Source: a virus
Strand: one strand, 5' to 3'
Length of the DNA: 38,059 bases
IMG/VR virus record: IMGVR_UViG_3300043449_000473
Location: 1 to 38,059 of that record
Shown: positions 15,610 to 23,560 of the stretch, piece after piece
How positions within the stretch are numbered: the first letter of the stretch is position 1
How the letters are laid out: the number at the start of each line of letters is the position of its first letter
Translations under genes and position numbers: made by a program
The notes under the pieces: model-generated
Databases searched by the model: none
What the model was told of the DNA's origin: nothing
Seen by the model: the letters and a program-made list of their open reading frames with translations, nothing else

Positions 15610-16373
15610 TATAGATACCTCTTCTTAAGAAAGTCTAAAGACACAAACATCTCATCAAAGCAACCATCATTCACCTCATGCAACACTACAATACCTCGCC
15701 AGTAGTGGTTACCTTGAGGACCCATGTACCCTTCGTCATGTTCATAGCAACTACCAGCTATAATGCTCGTAAGAGTTTTGCCGTCTGCTCTAATAGCGTA
15801 AGCAACTTGTCTGCCTTGTTGATGACCCACGACGCAAGACTGATGCTTCTTCGAGATGATAGCTGCTGCCGATCCAACAGGACGATTAAGTGCTCCTGCA
15901 GTAACGTAATGGGCATATAGAACACCATCAACAATGATTGGACACTCAAACGGTAGCACTTCCCAACCAGCTTTAGCATATCCAAGATCCTCTATTGAGA
16001 TAGTGCCATCAAGCATTGAATCGTTCTCTATTGCACGATCTATTCTATGCTCATGGTTACCTAGTGTTAGTATCATACGTGGCTTGTAGACCTTATCCTT
16101 GTTCTTACGTTGTCGTTCCTGCAGATTACGTAGTGGCTTGAGTAAGGTATCCATTGCTGCTTGTGTTGCCTGTATGTCATGCTTATATCGTCTACCTTCA
16201 AATGATTTCTTTCCCTTATCATAACTGGAGAGACTTGGCATGTCCGCAAAATCACCAATGTTAATAATAACATCAGGACGTTTCTTAACAATGTAGTTTC
16301 CAATCGCTTCAAGGAATGAGTAATCATGATCTGGTTTTACTTGAACATCAGGAATTACTAGATGCGTCGTCAA
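15609..16373 (-). CDS. Calcineurin-like metallophosphoesterase, TTG start
   Basis: 254 aa from TTG 16373, chosen because GGAGGT at 16381-16386 lies seven bases upstream and the protein then begins with the first metal-binding strand (LVIPDVQVKPDHDY). The two-metal phosphoesterase motifs follow in order: IGDFADM, TLGNHEHR and VVGHQQGR. Family members cut phosphomonoesters, phosphodiesters or nucleic acid ends; the substrate is unknown, though its place among DNA-metabolism genes suggests DNA processing or nucleotide salvage. Confidence 0.85.
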   Translation of the reverse strand: MTTHLVIPDVQVKPDHDYSFLEAIGNYIVKKRPDVIINIGDFADMPSLSSYDKGKKSFEGRRYKHDIQATQAAMDTLLKPLRNLQERQRKNKDKVYKPRMILTLGNHEHRIDRAIENDSMLDGTISIEDLGYAKAGWEVLPFECPIIVDGVLYAHYVTAGALNRPVGSAAAIISKKHQSCVVGHQQGRQVAYAIRADGKTLTSIIAGSCYEHDEGYMGPQGNHYWRGIVVLHEVNDGCFDEMFVSLDFLKKRYL

Positions 16374-16536
16374 AGTAATCACCTCCGATTTGATATCCAT
16401 ATAATGCAGACAAAGCACGATTAAATACTGCAGTTACTTCACGATGATTAGAACCATCAGGTAGTGTTGTGTTTACTGAGACACTAGTACCATCAGGATC
16501 GTTCTCATACTCTGTTAATGTAATAAAGATTTTCAT
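16348..16536 (-). CDS. Hypothetical 62-aa protein
   Basis: Unrecognised. A beta-rich start (MKIFITLTEYENDPDGTSVS) and an acidic end. ATGA overlap with the nuclease gene upstream, and its 3' end overlaps the phosphoesterase start by 26 bases, where it also carries that gene's ribosome binding site. Packing supports it. Confidence 0.65.
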   Translation of the reverse strand: MKIFITLTEYENDPDGTSVSVNTTLPDGSNHREVTAVFNRALSALYGYQIGGDYFDDASSNS

Positions 16537-16919
16537 TTATTTCCTTTCACTAGTAGAAGCACATCTACCTGGTGTTTTAAATCGTTAACCTTCTGTATTA
16601 AATCAAAGAAGTGCTCTGCATCGACAAGGGCTAGTGGCTTACGGGTGTTCTGTTTTAAGATAACCAGTGGCTCAACTAGTCCATGTGTCTTCGCTTGCTC
16701 ATAGTCCTTATATACTGCAATAGCTGCACGATTCTTACACTCGATTGTGTAACAGACCAAGTTCCTAGCAACAGGACTAAGTTGAACATCCTCTCCAGAC
16801 GCTCCCATGCTCGTTGACCGTACATCATCAGGCTGCAGAGTAGGGAATCGGTTGAGTATCTGATCTCTTGTCCACTGCTGTAGCTTTCTTCCTTTTGCTT
16901 TTGCTGAGCTTGGCTTCAA
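16533..16919 (-). CDS. PD-(D/E)XK nuclease, TTG start
   Basis: 128 aa. The start is TTG 16919, preceded by AAAGG; phage homologues also begin with the KPSSAKAKGRKLQQW segment. A PD-(D/E)XK core is visible: ASGEDVQLS supplies the acidic residue, followed by YTIECKNRA (Glu-x-Lys). It probably cuts or resolves DNA during replication or host DNA breakdown, the job of T7 gp3 in this part of a T7-like genome, but is not obviously a gp3 homologue. It overlaps the upstream gene by 92 bases. Confidence 0.7.
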   Translation of the reverse strand: MKPSSAKAKGRKLQQWTRDQILNRFPTLQPDDVRSTSMGASGEDVQLSPVARNLVCYTIECKNRAAIAVYKDYEQAKTHGLVEPLVILKQNTRKPLALVDAEHFFDLIQKVNDLKHQVDVLLLVKGNK

Positions 16920-17124
16920 GTTTAATTACCTTTCTATTCTTAATCCATGCTTTAGGAATATGCATCCTTGCATTAGTAAAAGTACCTGACACGGTAGAAG
17001 CAATACAGATAGCATCCTTAGTTTCTGAGATAATGAATCCTGCTGTGACTACATGATGAATGTCAGGCTTCTCATCCTCTTCCCATCCACCATCAGAGAC
17101 AGCATCAACCCAATGTACTACCAC
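16828..17124 (-). CDS. Hypothetical 98-aa protein, GTG start
   Basis: Starts at GTG 17124 in a TAGTG overlap with the exonuclease stop; no Shine-Dalgarno, so translation is probably by coupling. Sequence: VVVHWVDAVSDGGW, an acidic loop, a beta region with IHHVVTAGFIISETKDAICI, and a strongly basic C terminus (KLSKSKRKKATAVDKR). Proteins beginning with a similar HWxDA motif are common in phage replication regions; function unknown. Confidence 0.65.
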   Translation of the reverse strand: MVVHWVDAVSDGGWEEDEKPDIHHVVTAGFIISETKDAICIASTVSGTFTNARMHIPKAWIKNRKVIKLEAKLSKSKRKKATAVDKRSDTQPIPYSAA

Positions 17125-17801
17125 TAGCTTGGAGGAGTCCACATCTGGTTTGATTCCCTTCGTATCCAAAGTAGTCTTCCGTTTTCCAGCACCCTCTCTG
17201 CGTTCCCTTCGTAGGCTTCCAGGACAGCAAGATACATCTCCTGTTCGTTTTTGCATTCTTTAAGTAGCCTTTCCGCTTTAACTGGTCCAATGCCTTTGAT
17301 ACCGATGATATTGTCAACTCGATCTCCCACTAGCATTTGTTTATAAAAGTTCTTGATGCCTTGTTCTTCAGTGATAAAGTAGCGTTCATTCTTTACAAAG
17401 TTATAGTGATCTCCTCGGAGCATATCTAAATCTTTATCAATAGAACAAATACAATACTCACCTACTTGATACTCATATGCTGCAATTCCAATAGCATCGT
17501 CAGCTTCTTGGTTTTCAATCATTACAAAGCCCCAGGCTTTCTGCATGTAGTCTCTGAGTCTCTCATAATGCTTAGGCTTGGCAGCTTTACGATTACCCTT
17601 ATAAGGTGCAGTAATAGCTATCTCATTCCTGAAGTTCTTCTTACCAGTTAAGTATCCTTGATAAGAATCAAACCCATTAAACATCAGCATGTCTTCTAAG
17701 AACTCACTACATCTAGCTATCGCAATAGCTTCTACCTCTTCTTCAGAGGAGAAACCAATGCGATAAACTAAAATGTCCCCATCAATCAGGGCATGTTGCA
17801 T
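17124..17801 (-). CDS. 5'-3' exonuclease / flap endonuclease (T7 gp6-like)
   Basis: 225 aa. FEN/PIN-like nuclease motifs are in place: DGD at 8-10, PYKGNR at about 66-71, EADDAIG at about 98-104, SIDKDLDML at about 118-126 and the helix-three-turn-helix GIKGIGPVKAERLL at about 167-180. The enzyme removes RNA primers and degrades DNA 5' ends. Shorter than T7 gp6 (about 300 aa). Its ATG overlaps the SSB stop (TAATG), placing it in the replication cluster. Confidence 0.88.
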   Translation of the reverse strand: MQHALIDGDILVYRIGFSSEEEVEAIAIARCSEFLEDMLMFNGFDSYQGYLTGKKNFRNEIAITAPYKGNRKAAKPKHYERLRDYMQKAWGFVMIENQEADDAIGIAAYEYQVGEYCICSIDKDLDMLRGDHYNFVKNERYFITEEQGIKNFYKQMLVGDRVDNIIGIKGIGPVKAERLLKECKNEQEMYLAVLEAYEGNAERVLENGRLLWIRRESNQMWTPPS

Positions 17802-18220
17802 TACAGAGCTTCTTCTTCCAAGTCAGCTAAGTTAACACCTTCAGGTTTGTACTCAATGAGTTCCTTGATGATGAGCTTGCTAACACCTACTCCAACACCC
17901 TTCTTACCCTGGAAGTTGTAGTCATATGGCTTGATCAAAGCTACTGCCTTAGAACCATTAGCAACCTTAGACTTAACAAAGTTACCTTGCTCATCTACTG
18001 CAGTGATAGGATAGAGCTTGCTCTTAGCAGTGATGTAGAATCCTTGATCTGGTTTCTTAGAATCATTCTTAACATTGATTCCCATATCCATCAAAGTCTT
18101 AACAGCATCCTTACTTAGATTGCTCAAGTCTACTTGATACTTTCCTGATAACTTGTTTGGCTCATCAAGAGCAGCCCAGAAAATGTCAGCTTGAATCGGT
18201 AAAGGTTTAGTTTGTTCCAT
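17801..18220 (-). CDS. Single-stranded DNA-binding protein (OB fold)
   Basis: 139 aa with a beta-rich core (GKYQVDLSNLSKDAVKTLMD; KLYPITAVDEQGNFVKSKVA) and a short acidic C terminus ending ADLEEEAL, typical of SSBs that dock replication partners through the tail. It is placed as T7 gp2.5 is, among helicase, polymerase and exonuclease genes. A strong AGGAG site and its own promoter with a 118-base leader suggest high, separately controlled expression. Confidence 0.75.
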   Translation of the reverse strand: MEQTKPLPIQADIFWAALDEPNKLSGKYQVDLSNLSKDAVKTLMDMGINVKNDSKKPDQGFYITAKSKLYPITAVDEQGNFVKSKVANGSKAVALIKPYDYNFQGKKGVGVGVSKLIIKELIEYKPEGVNLADLEEEAL

Positions 18221-18338
18221 TGTATTTCTCCTATTTAGTTTAAAAAGGTACTAAGCTGTGGCTAGGGATACCCCTACTTATCATGATTTTCACACTCCAC
18301 ATAAAGCATCACGTTAATACTTTATTTGCTTTTCCCAT
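18221..18338 (-). promoter_or_regulatory. Structured 5' leader of the SSB gene
   Basis: The ~118-base leader predicted from the promoter at 18345-18373 can form two hairpins: ATAAAG pairing with CTTTAT in its first half, and TAGGG-GTAT-CCCTA in the middle, before a U5 stretch and the AGGAG site. SSB leaders are sometimes autogenously repressed; that is inference here. Confidence 0.4.
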
Positions 18339-18344
18339 ACATAT

Positions 18345-18373
18345 ATTATACCACGATTTAATGCACTTGTCTA
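18345..18373 (-). promoter_or_regulatory. Sigma70 promoter for the SSB gene
   Basis: On the - strand: TAGACA (18368-18373), 17 bases, TATAAT (18345-18350) with TGG before it (extended -10). Predicted start near 18338. It begins inside the end of the 60-aa gene. Confidence 0.8.
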
Positions 18374-18540
18374 CTGCTTTCACTATCTAATTCTTGTTCA
18401 TACCTTAATACTTCCAAGGATCTTTCTAGTAATTCAATTGCTACCTCGTTACTTAGGTGTGTGTACACTACGAGGTGATCGTTATCATTACCTAGTACAA
18501 CCATTGGATCTACATTAGCAGGGATTCCTTCTACCTTCAT
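18358..18540 (-). CDS. Hypothetical 60-aa protein
   Basis: Unrecognised. MKVEGIPANVDPMVVLGNDN, then a strand and a helix (ATG at 18540 overlaps the previous stop as ATGA). Last gene before the SSB promoter; the promoter's -35 box lies within its final codons. Confidence 0.6.
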   Translation of the reverse strand: MKVEGIPANVDPMVVLGNDNDHLVVYTHLSNEVAIELLERSLEVLRYEQELDSESSRQVH

Positions 18541-18686
18541 GGTGCAAAGTCCGCATCTTTAAGTGCTTGTACATAATCCTTCATTGTTAACAACTCTTCC
18601 TTTAACTGTGTTTGCCACTCAAGGATTTGAGTAACTGATTCACCTTGTCGCAGTAGTTTAAATACTACCTTACGCATCTCATCCAT
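18537..18686 (-). CDS. Hypothetical 49-aa helical protein
   Basis: ATG 18686 forms a TGATG overlap with the polymerase stop and has AAGGA upstream, so I prefer it to the ATG at 18704. Sequence MDEMRKVVFKLLRQGESVTQ and a following helix; charged, probably a small helical bundle. Function unknown. Confidence 0.6.
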   Translation of the reverse strand: MDEMRKVVFKLLRQGESVTQILEWQTQLKEELLTMKDYVQALKDADFAP

Positions 18687-20335
18687 CAATGGGTTTCCTT
18701 CCATGAGTTACCTACTTTATATTCACCAGCCAGAGGACAACGCATCTGTAGCTTCTTACCTGCATCTTCAATTGCTAGGATACCTAAGATACCTGCCTCC
18801 TCTGCTCTGCTTTCTTCTACTTCAATCTGCCATTCGTCATGTACATTAGCTACAAACCTGTAGTCAATCTTAGCCCTGCGTAGTTCATCATTCAAGATAA
18901 CTAACGCTTGCTTCATGACAATCGCACCCGCACTCTGGAGTAGTGTGTTAAGTGCTGCGTGGTCAGACCTAACCTGTAACCTACGTCCATCAAGACCTGG
19001 TAGCGTTCCCGTGTTCTTAGCGACACGACTAACTTTTTCTCTAAGTTCTTTAAGCGACGGAATGTTCTTAAGAAAACGAGACTTGAGTTCTTGTCCTTCT
19101 TTCGCTGAACCACCCACAATCGTCCCGATCTTGGCATCCCCTGCACCATAGCAGAATGCATAAATAAAGACCTTCGCTTGATTCCTTGTCGCAAGTCCAG
19201 CAGCCTTTTGGTTTGCTGTGTGGATGTCACCTGAAACGACTTCACTTGTGTACGCATCATCCTTCATATAGTGAGCAAGCATTCTCAACTCCAATCCTGA
19301 AGCATCGATACCTACTAACTTATATCCTTTATCTACAGTCCATAAATCCCTACAGTCTTCACCATAGGGGCTTCCACTATTAGGCACTTGTGCCATGTTG
19401 GGTGACATGTGAGTCATACGCCCAGTTACTGCACCATTAGTTATCACCTTACCATGCACCCTGCCGTCACTGCCTAATGCCTTAAGCCACGATTCTATTT
19501 GAGCTACTCTCTTCTGGAGCATTAGATACTCATTGATCGCTTTAGCTTCAGGTATATCTAGCCCTTCGAGCGTCCCTTCGTCGACGATTGGTTGCCCTGT
19601 TTCTGTGAACTTGTCTGGCTTCCAGCCTTTCTCGATGAGCCTTTCTCCGATTTGCTTGCGACTGCCTGGGTTGAAGACTTCGACTTTGGCTTTGAGGGGC
19701 TTGCCTGTTTTCTCGGAGATTCTTTCAATGGTTTTGGTTGGAAAAATACTTTGCATCTCAACTTCAATAGCAGATAACTTACTTGTAAGTTCAGACAAAA
19801 GAATTGTAGCTTTCTTTTCATCCAACTTAAAACCGTTTCGTTCTTGCTTTGCGATAATCGCTTGGACTTTGTGCTCAAGATCAATACTCCTTTGTTCAAA
19901 CTTCTGTTGTTTTAATTCTGTTACTAAATGTTTATACAACTTCTCTGTTACTAGTGTATCCTGGATACAGTACTTCTCCATATCTGGTGTCAAGCCACCG
20001 TCCCAATCACTGAAGTTATCTTTAGGAAACCCTAGTCTTTGACCCCATGCTGCCAGGCTATGTCCTCCCTCTAGGCTTGGACTTAACAGTCTGCTTAGGA
20101 CGAGCGTATCGCACACTTGGCTCGGCTTCATCGAAACTTTCCAAGTCTCTCTCAGTACTGGGGCATCGAAGCAGATTCCGTTGTGCATGATAATCAAATC
20201 GCAATTGTCCAAATACTTTTGTAACCCGTTTGCTTCCTTCCATGATACGACTGCTCCTGTCTCAATGTCTCTAGTAACTGCTAACCATATCTTATCGTGT
20301 TTACTATTTGTTTCTATGTCTAGTACTATCTTCAT
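18686..20335 (-). CDS. Family A DNA polymerase (T7 gp5/PolA type) with 3'-5' exonuclease
   Basis: 549 aa. Proofreading motifs: Exo I Asp6/Glu8 in LDIETN, Exo II MHNGICFD at 50-57, Exo III Asp126 in YCIQDT. Polymerase motifs: A with Asp344 in GIDASGLELR, B/O-helix RNQAKVFIYAFCYG at 384-397, C with HDE at 499-501. The residue equivalent to E. coli Pol I position 762 is Tyr392, a variant that viral ecologists associate with virulent phages. About 150 residues shorter than T7 gp5 (704 aa), mostly in the thumb region, so a thioredoxin-binding loop may be absent. No 5' nuclease domain; that activity is encoded at 17124. Confidence 0.93.
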   Translation of the reverse strand: MKIVLDIETNSKHDKIWLAVTRDIETGAVVSWKEANGLQKYLDNCDLIIMHNGICFDAPVLRETWKVSMKPSQVCDTLVLSRLLSPSLEGGHSLAAWGQRLGFPKDNFSDWDGGLTPDMEKYCIQDTLVTEKLYKHLVTELKQQKFEQRSIDLEHKVQAIIAKQERNGFKLDEKKATILLSELTSKLSAIEVEMQSIFPTKTIERISEKTGKPLKAKVEVFNPGSRKQIGERLIEKGWKPDKFTETGQPIVDEGTLEGLDIPEAKAINEYLMLQKRVAQIESWLKALGSDGRVHGKVITNGAVTGRMTHMSPNMAQVPNSGSPYGEDCRDLWTVDKGYKLVGIDASGLELRMLAHYMKDDAYTSEVVSGDIHTANQKAAGLATRNQAKVFIYAFCYGAGDAKIGTIVGGSAKEGQELKSRFLKNIPSLKELREKVSRVAKNTGTLPGLDGRRLQVRSDHAALNTLLQSAGAIVMKQALVILNDELRRAKIDYRFVANVHDEWQIEVEESRAEEAGILGILAIEDAGKKLQMRCPLAGEYKVGNSWKETH

Positions 20336-20336
20336 A

Positions 20337-20552
20337 TTACTCCGTCAATCGTTCAAGTACTTTTAATTTCTCATCATCAGTCATTACATACCATGTACTG
20401 ATCTCTTGTTTAGTTCTACCACAATCGCTACAGATTTCTAATGCAGGATTATAATTACACTTACCAACACATGGAGATTTTATCATATCATGTTTCCATT
20501 TCCATACATTATTCCAATTCGGTAGGTGCAGTGGAGGACATTTCCAAACCAT
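20337..20552 (-). CDS. DUF1289 family small zinc/iron protein
   Basis: 71 aa from ATG 20552, which has GAGGAGG six bases upstream inside the previous gene. Residues 25-70 match DUF1289: SPCVGKC (Cys28, Cys32), CSDCGRT (Cys41, Cys44), then EISTWYVMTDDEKLKVLERL. The four Cys probably bind a metal. DUF1289 is mainly bacterial with no established function; here it directly precedes DNA polymerase, overlapping the previous gene by 44 bases. Confidence 0.8.
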   Translation of the reverse strand: MVWKCPPLHLPNWNNVWKWKHDMIKSPCVGKCNYNPALEICSDCGRTKQEISTWYVMTDDEKLKVLERLTE

Positions 20553-20871
20553 CGATAGCCTCCTCAATACTAATTACCCTCATCATACCTAAGCCACCTT
20601 CTTCAAGCTGTGTAGCCATGTTGTTCATTACCATATTAGTGTAGGCACTCATGCCTCGTTTACCTTTGTAGCATTTATACACACTGCCAGAGTAGCCGTG
20701 AATATCGTAGTGTTTCTCATGCTCTACAATCTTCTTAATACCACTATTCATTCGCCACTCGTTTGAACCGCCAAAACCTCCGTACCAAGACCCCACTAAT
20801 TTATCAATACTTGGATTGTCGGGGCTGGTGATGCGTACAATCGTCCACAAGTCAGGTGTGTATTCACTCAT
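20509..20871 (-). CDS. Hypothetical 120-aa phage protein
   Basis: ATG 20871 overlaps the preceding stop (ATGA); the longer reading from 20904 is rejected. The centre (LVGSWYGGFGGSNEWRMNSG, then HYDIHGYSGSVYKCYKGKRG) is rich in aromatic and Gly residues and looks like a compact beta fold. Similar proteins occur near phage polymerase genes, but I know no function. Confidence 0.7.
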   Translation of the reverse strand: MSEYTPDLWTIVRITSPDNPSIDKLVGSWYGGFGGSNEWRMNSGIKKIVEHEKHYDIHGYSGSVYKCYKGKRGMSAYTNMVMNNMATQLEEGGLGMMRVISIEEAIDGLEMSSTAPTELE

Positions 20872-21089
20872 AGCTCTTGTAGCTCCTTGATGTGTTGATA
20901 GCATGCTTTAATTTCATCGTTCAACGCTTCTATTTCAATCTGTTGTTGCTTGATAATACTTTCTGCAAGACCAAACTGACGTAGCATAGTTGCAGCATTG
21001 TCATAAAGAATCTCAAAGTTACCCCAAGGTCTTTCTTCAGCTTCTTTAAGAATGTCCTCAAACTCCTGTGCTATTTCATCTGCGTTCAT
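20868..21089 (-). CDS. Hypothetical 73-aa coiled-coil protein
   Basis: Acidic and helical throughout (MNADEIAQEFEDILKEAEER; a C-terminal coiled coil with IEALNDEIKACYQHIKELQ). ATGA overlaps at both ends. Function unknown. Confidence 0.65.
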   Translation of the reverse strand: MNADEIAQEFEDILKEAEERPWGNFEILYDNAATMLRQFGLAESIIKQQQIEIEALNDEIKACYQHIKELQEL

Positions 21090-21226
21090 TTGTCAATCAC
21101 TGGTTTGTTAATCATATCATTCAACTCTTGTAATCGTTTGGTTGCTTCCTGAATTAGCTCACAGTCTTTTGCTAACGAATTACCATAGCGTTGGTCTAGT
21201 GCATAAATCAATTCTTCTGTTGTCAT
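21086..21226 (-). CDS. Hypothetical 46-aa helical protein
   Basis: MTTEELIYALDQRYGNSLAK followed by a helix ending LQELNDMINKPVIDK. ATGA overlaps with both neighbours make this short frame credible. Function unknown. Confidence 0.6.
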   Translation of the reverse strand: MTTEELIYALDQRYGNSLAKDCELIQEATKRLQELNDMINKPVIDK

Positions 21227-21453
21227 TCTACTGGGACTCCTTGTCTAGTTCTCCAAGGGTATCTATCTTCTAGCCAGAAACACCTTACGTCTCCGTTCTT
21301 AGTAGAGATAAAACCCTGCCACATTGCATGCTTAGTACTGTAGTCAGCACATGTAAGTTGTTGAATATCAAGGGAAATTCCCTTAGCAGTCCACCCAACA
21401 ACGAACATGAGTAACAGACTAATCAGGTTTCTTGCTGGTTTTAGGTGTTGCAT
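21223..21453 (-). CDS. Small membrane-anchored or exported protein, 76 aa
   Basis: A hydrophobic N-terminal segment at about 10-25 (NLISLLLMFVVGWTAKG) is preceded by Lys/Arg and followed by a polar region with two Cys (in LTCADY and VRCFWL), suggesting an anchored or secreted domain. AGGG six bases before ATG 21453. Role unknown. Confidence 0.6.
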   Translation of the reverse strand: MQHLKPARNLISLLLMFVVGWTAKGISLDIQQLTCADYSTKHAMWQGFISTKNGDVRCFWLEDRYPWRTRQGVPVE

Positions 21454-21562
21454 TCTTAACCCTATCTTGTAGCAAAGATTGTACCTGGATCTCTAGCTTT
21501 TGTACCTTCAAGGCTAATTCGTTTACTGCGTCGATTACTTTTGGTAGTTGAATCAAACTCAT
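21419..21562 (-). CDS. Hypothetical 47-aa coiled-coil protein
   Basis: ATG 21562 overlaps the previous stop (ATGA) and has GGGGA upstream; a longer frame to 21688 is a shadow of the membrane protein gene. Helix with heptads (VNELALKVQKLEIQVQSLLQ) and a basic tail. Function unknown. Confidence 0.6.
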   Translation of the reverse strand: MSLIQLPKVIDAVNELALKVQKLEIQVQSLLQDRVKNATPKTSKKPD

Positions 21563-21825
21563 AAAATTCCCCATGATGTTAATGCGTGAATGATGTATAC
21601 GATAATACCAAATAAATATAGTATTGTTGCTACTGCTTCTACTAATACTAGTGGCGAATCGTTCTGTACTACTCCTGCGTATGTCCACAATCCTGAACCA
21701 ATCAGACCAAACACAATGTTAGCTGGATAGATATTAAAGCTAGTCAAAGCAATACCTATCAAGCATAACAAAGTGCCTGACCATTTGATTAGTAACAGAC
21801 TGTGCTTGTTGGGCATATCGTGCAT
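21559..21825 (-). CDS. Small integral membrane protein, 88 aa
   Basis: Three predicted membrane helices (about 10-30, LLLIKWSGTLLCLIGIALTS; about 33-52, NIVFGLIGSGLWTYAGVV; about 59-80, VLVEAVATILYLFGIIVYII). The KWSGTLLCLIGIALTSFNIYP opening recurs in small phage and bacterial membrane proteins (I recall DUF6552-like). It overlaps the upstream secreted-protein gene by 37 bases; ATG 21816 is an alternative start. Role unknown. Confidence 0.65.
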   Translation of the reverse strand: MHDMPNKHSLLLIKWSGTLLCLIGIALTSFNIYPANIVFGLIGSGLWTYAGVVQNDSPLVLVEAVATILYLFGIIVYIIHALTSWGIL

Positions 21826-21923
21826 GTAACTATCTTTGTTCCGTTAACAATTGTTGTAGTGGTGCAAGCCATACTAATATTATACACCATTACTAGTGTT
21901 ACTGCAAGTAAAATCTTCTTCAT
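21789..21923 (-). CDS. Secreted Cys-containing microprotein, 44 aa
   Basis: Begins in an ATGA overlap with the helicase stop, with GGAG upstream. Residues 1-19 are a textbook signal peptide (MKKILLAVTLVMVYNISMA) with small residues at -3 and -1; the mature part would be 25 residues with four Cys, starting at the Cys after the cleavage site. The site is a weak lipobox, so either plain secretion or lipidation is possible. Disulphide-stabilised periplasmic action, for example on the envelope or on superinfecting phage, is only a guess. Confidence 0.65.
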   Translation of the reverse strand: MKKILLAVTLVMVYNISMACTTTTIVNGTKIVTCTICPTSTVCY

Positions 21924-23560
21924 AAACTATTCTCCTCTGGTGGTAACTCATTCATCCTACCACTGTTGCGTGAATACAATAACCTACATGCTAACCCAGT
22001 CAGTCCACTGAATCGATTCTTCAGCACACGAACATAAGTAGTGTTACGCTCATTAGGATCTTCATGCTGTCCGTTACGTTCTAGACCTATCACCATGTCA
22101 CTTAACTGTGCGATACTACCTGACCCACGCAGTTGTGCTAATGAAGTCGCTGCACCCTCCTCATGCCCCCTAGATTCAGGACGCTTAAGGTGTGACACCA
22201 CAAACAAACTAATGCCAGTCTCTTGTACCAACATACGAAGCTTAGTCATGATCTCGTCAATTGCTTTACGTTCGTCGCCAGACTCCTGAGCAGATACGAT
22301 AATACTTACGTGATCCACGAATACATACTTGCAAGCCAAGCCCCTAGCCATGAACCGAACCCGATTGATAATGTTATCAACAGAAGTACTACCGAAATGA
22401 TCAAAAAGAAACAGTCTATCAGTACCAAGAGTACGATTAAACGAGTCCAAAAGTTCTTCATCTGTAACCTCACAATCAGGTAAGTGTAACGGTTTATTCG
22501 CAGCCAATGCCATCAAACTTTTAGCAGTTTTCTTTACTGATTCTTCTAAGAACATTAGACCAATGTTATCCTCTGTCTTAGATAGGATCTGCCACACAAT
22601 CTCTCGTAGGAATTGAGACTTACCTAGTCCTGAGCCAGCCGTTACTGTAACAAGTTCTCCGAAACGGATTCCGTATGTCAGATCATTGATACCATGATAA
22701 GGATACATTACCTCTGCCTTCTCCTCCGCTTGATTCACCATGTCCCACAAGCTAGACCCTGAGACAATACCGTCTGGTACATACTTCTCTGCATCCCACC
22801 ATGTCTCTACGAATTCCTTGTTCAATCCCTTAGCAAGGTAATCGCATGCGTCCTTCAGTCCTTCCTTCTTAGGCTTGAAAATGTGTGCCTTAGCTCCGAA
22901 GAGTTCAGCCACTTCCTTAGAAGCTTCCTTGCCAGGCTCATCATTATCAAAGCAGATAACAATCTTCTCGAACGAATCAAGATACTCATAGCTTGCTCGA
23001 CAATCCTTGAGTGCAGCTTGTGCTCCGTTACGTATAGACACTACTGGAAACCTAGAACCTGTTAACTGGAATACTGCCAAGGCATCAAACTCACCTTCAG
23101 TAATCGTGATAGCACGTCCGCCAGGTGTAAACTTAGACTGCCCGAATAACGTAGCATGCTTCCAGTCACCTTGGATACTGAATGTCTTTTCCTCTATTGC
23201 TCGTACCTTGGCTGCAATTACCTTGCCATCTGCATCAGCATAGGGAAAGTAGTAGTTCTTACCATCAGAACCTGCCCCAAAGTGGTGCATAGTAGACAAT
23301 GAGATACCACGGTCTACTACATGTACTGCTTCAACATCTCGTAATGCCTCTGTAAAGCTCATAGAACCTTCCTGTTGCGTTTGTTTAAAGGAGGTGATAC
23401 CTAGCCCTTCCAAATCCTCTAGCGTTGCTCTAGGGGCTTTCTCGTAGGTCTTACAGACATAACAATAAGTATGCCCGTCATCAAATAGACCATTCCCGTT
23501 AGAAGAGCCACACTTAGGGCATCCAATATGCTTTAAGAATACTGAATCATTGGTCTTCAA
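21920..23560 (-). CDS. Replicative primase-helicase (T7 gp4-like)
   Basis: 546 aa from TTG 23560, with AAGGAG seven bases upstream. Domain order: zinc-binding (Cys14, Cys17, Cys33, Cys36), TOPRIM primase (TEGEFDALA at 154-162, FDNDEPGKE at 204-212), then a RecA/DnaB helicase with Walker A AGSGLGKSQ at 308-316, LEES, Walker B YVFVDHVSI, VVSHLKRP and an RGSGSIAQL DNA-binding loop. Length is close to T7 gp4 (566 aa). It unwinds the fork and makes primers for the PolA at 18686. It overlaps the 62-aa gene by 14 bases. Confidence 0.93.
   Translation of the reverse strand: MKTNDSVFLKHIGCPKCGSSNGNGLFDDGHTYCYVCKTYEKAPRATLEDLEGLGITSFKQTQQEGSMSFTEALRDVEAVHVVDRGISLSTMHHFGAGSDGKNYYFPYADADGKVIAAKVRAIEEKTFSIQGDWKHATLFGQSKFTPGGRAITITEGEFDALAVFQLTGSRFPVVSIRNGAQAALKDCRASYEYLDSFEKIVICFDNDEPGKEASKEVAELFGAKAHIFKPKKEGLKDACDYLAKGLNKEFVETWWDAEKYVPDGIVSGSSLWDMVNQAEEKAEVMYPYHGINDLTYGIRFGELVTVTAGSGLGKSQFLREIVWQILSKTEDNIGLMFLEESVKKTAKSLMALAANKPLHLPDCEVTDEELLDSFNRTLGTDRLFLFDHFGSTSVDNIINRVRFMARGLACKYVFVDHVSIIVSAQESGDERKAIDEIMTKLRMLVQETGISLFVVSHLKRPESRGHEEGAATSLAQLRGSGSIAQLSDMVIGLERNGQHEDPNERNTTYVRVLKNRFSGLTGLACRLLYSRNSGRMNELPPEENSL

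Noticed and set aside
21879-21884. Leftward TATAAT as a promoter
   Set aside because: It lies within codons of the 44-aa signal-peptide protein and the -35 box (TTGCAG) is poor.
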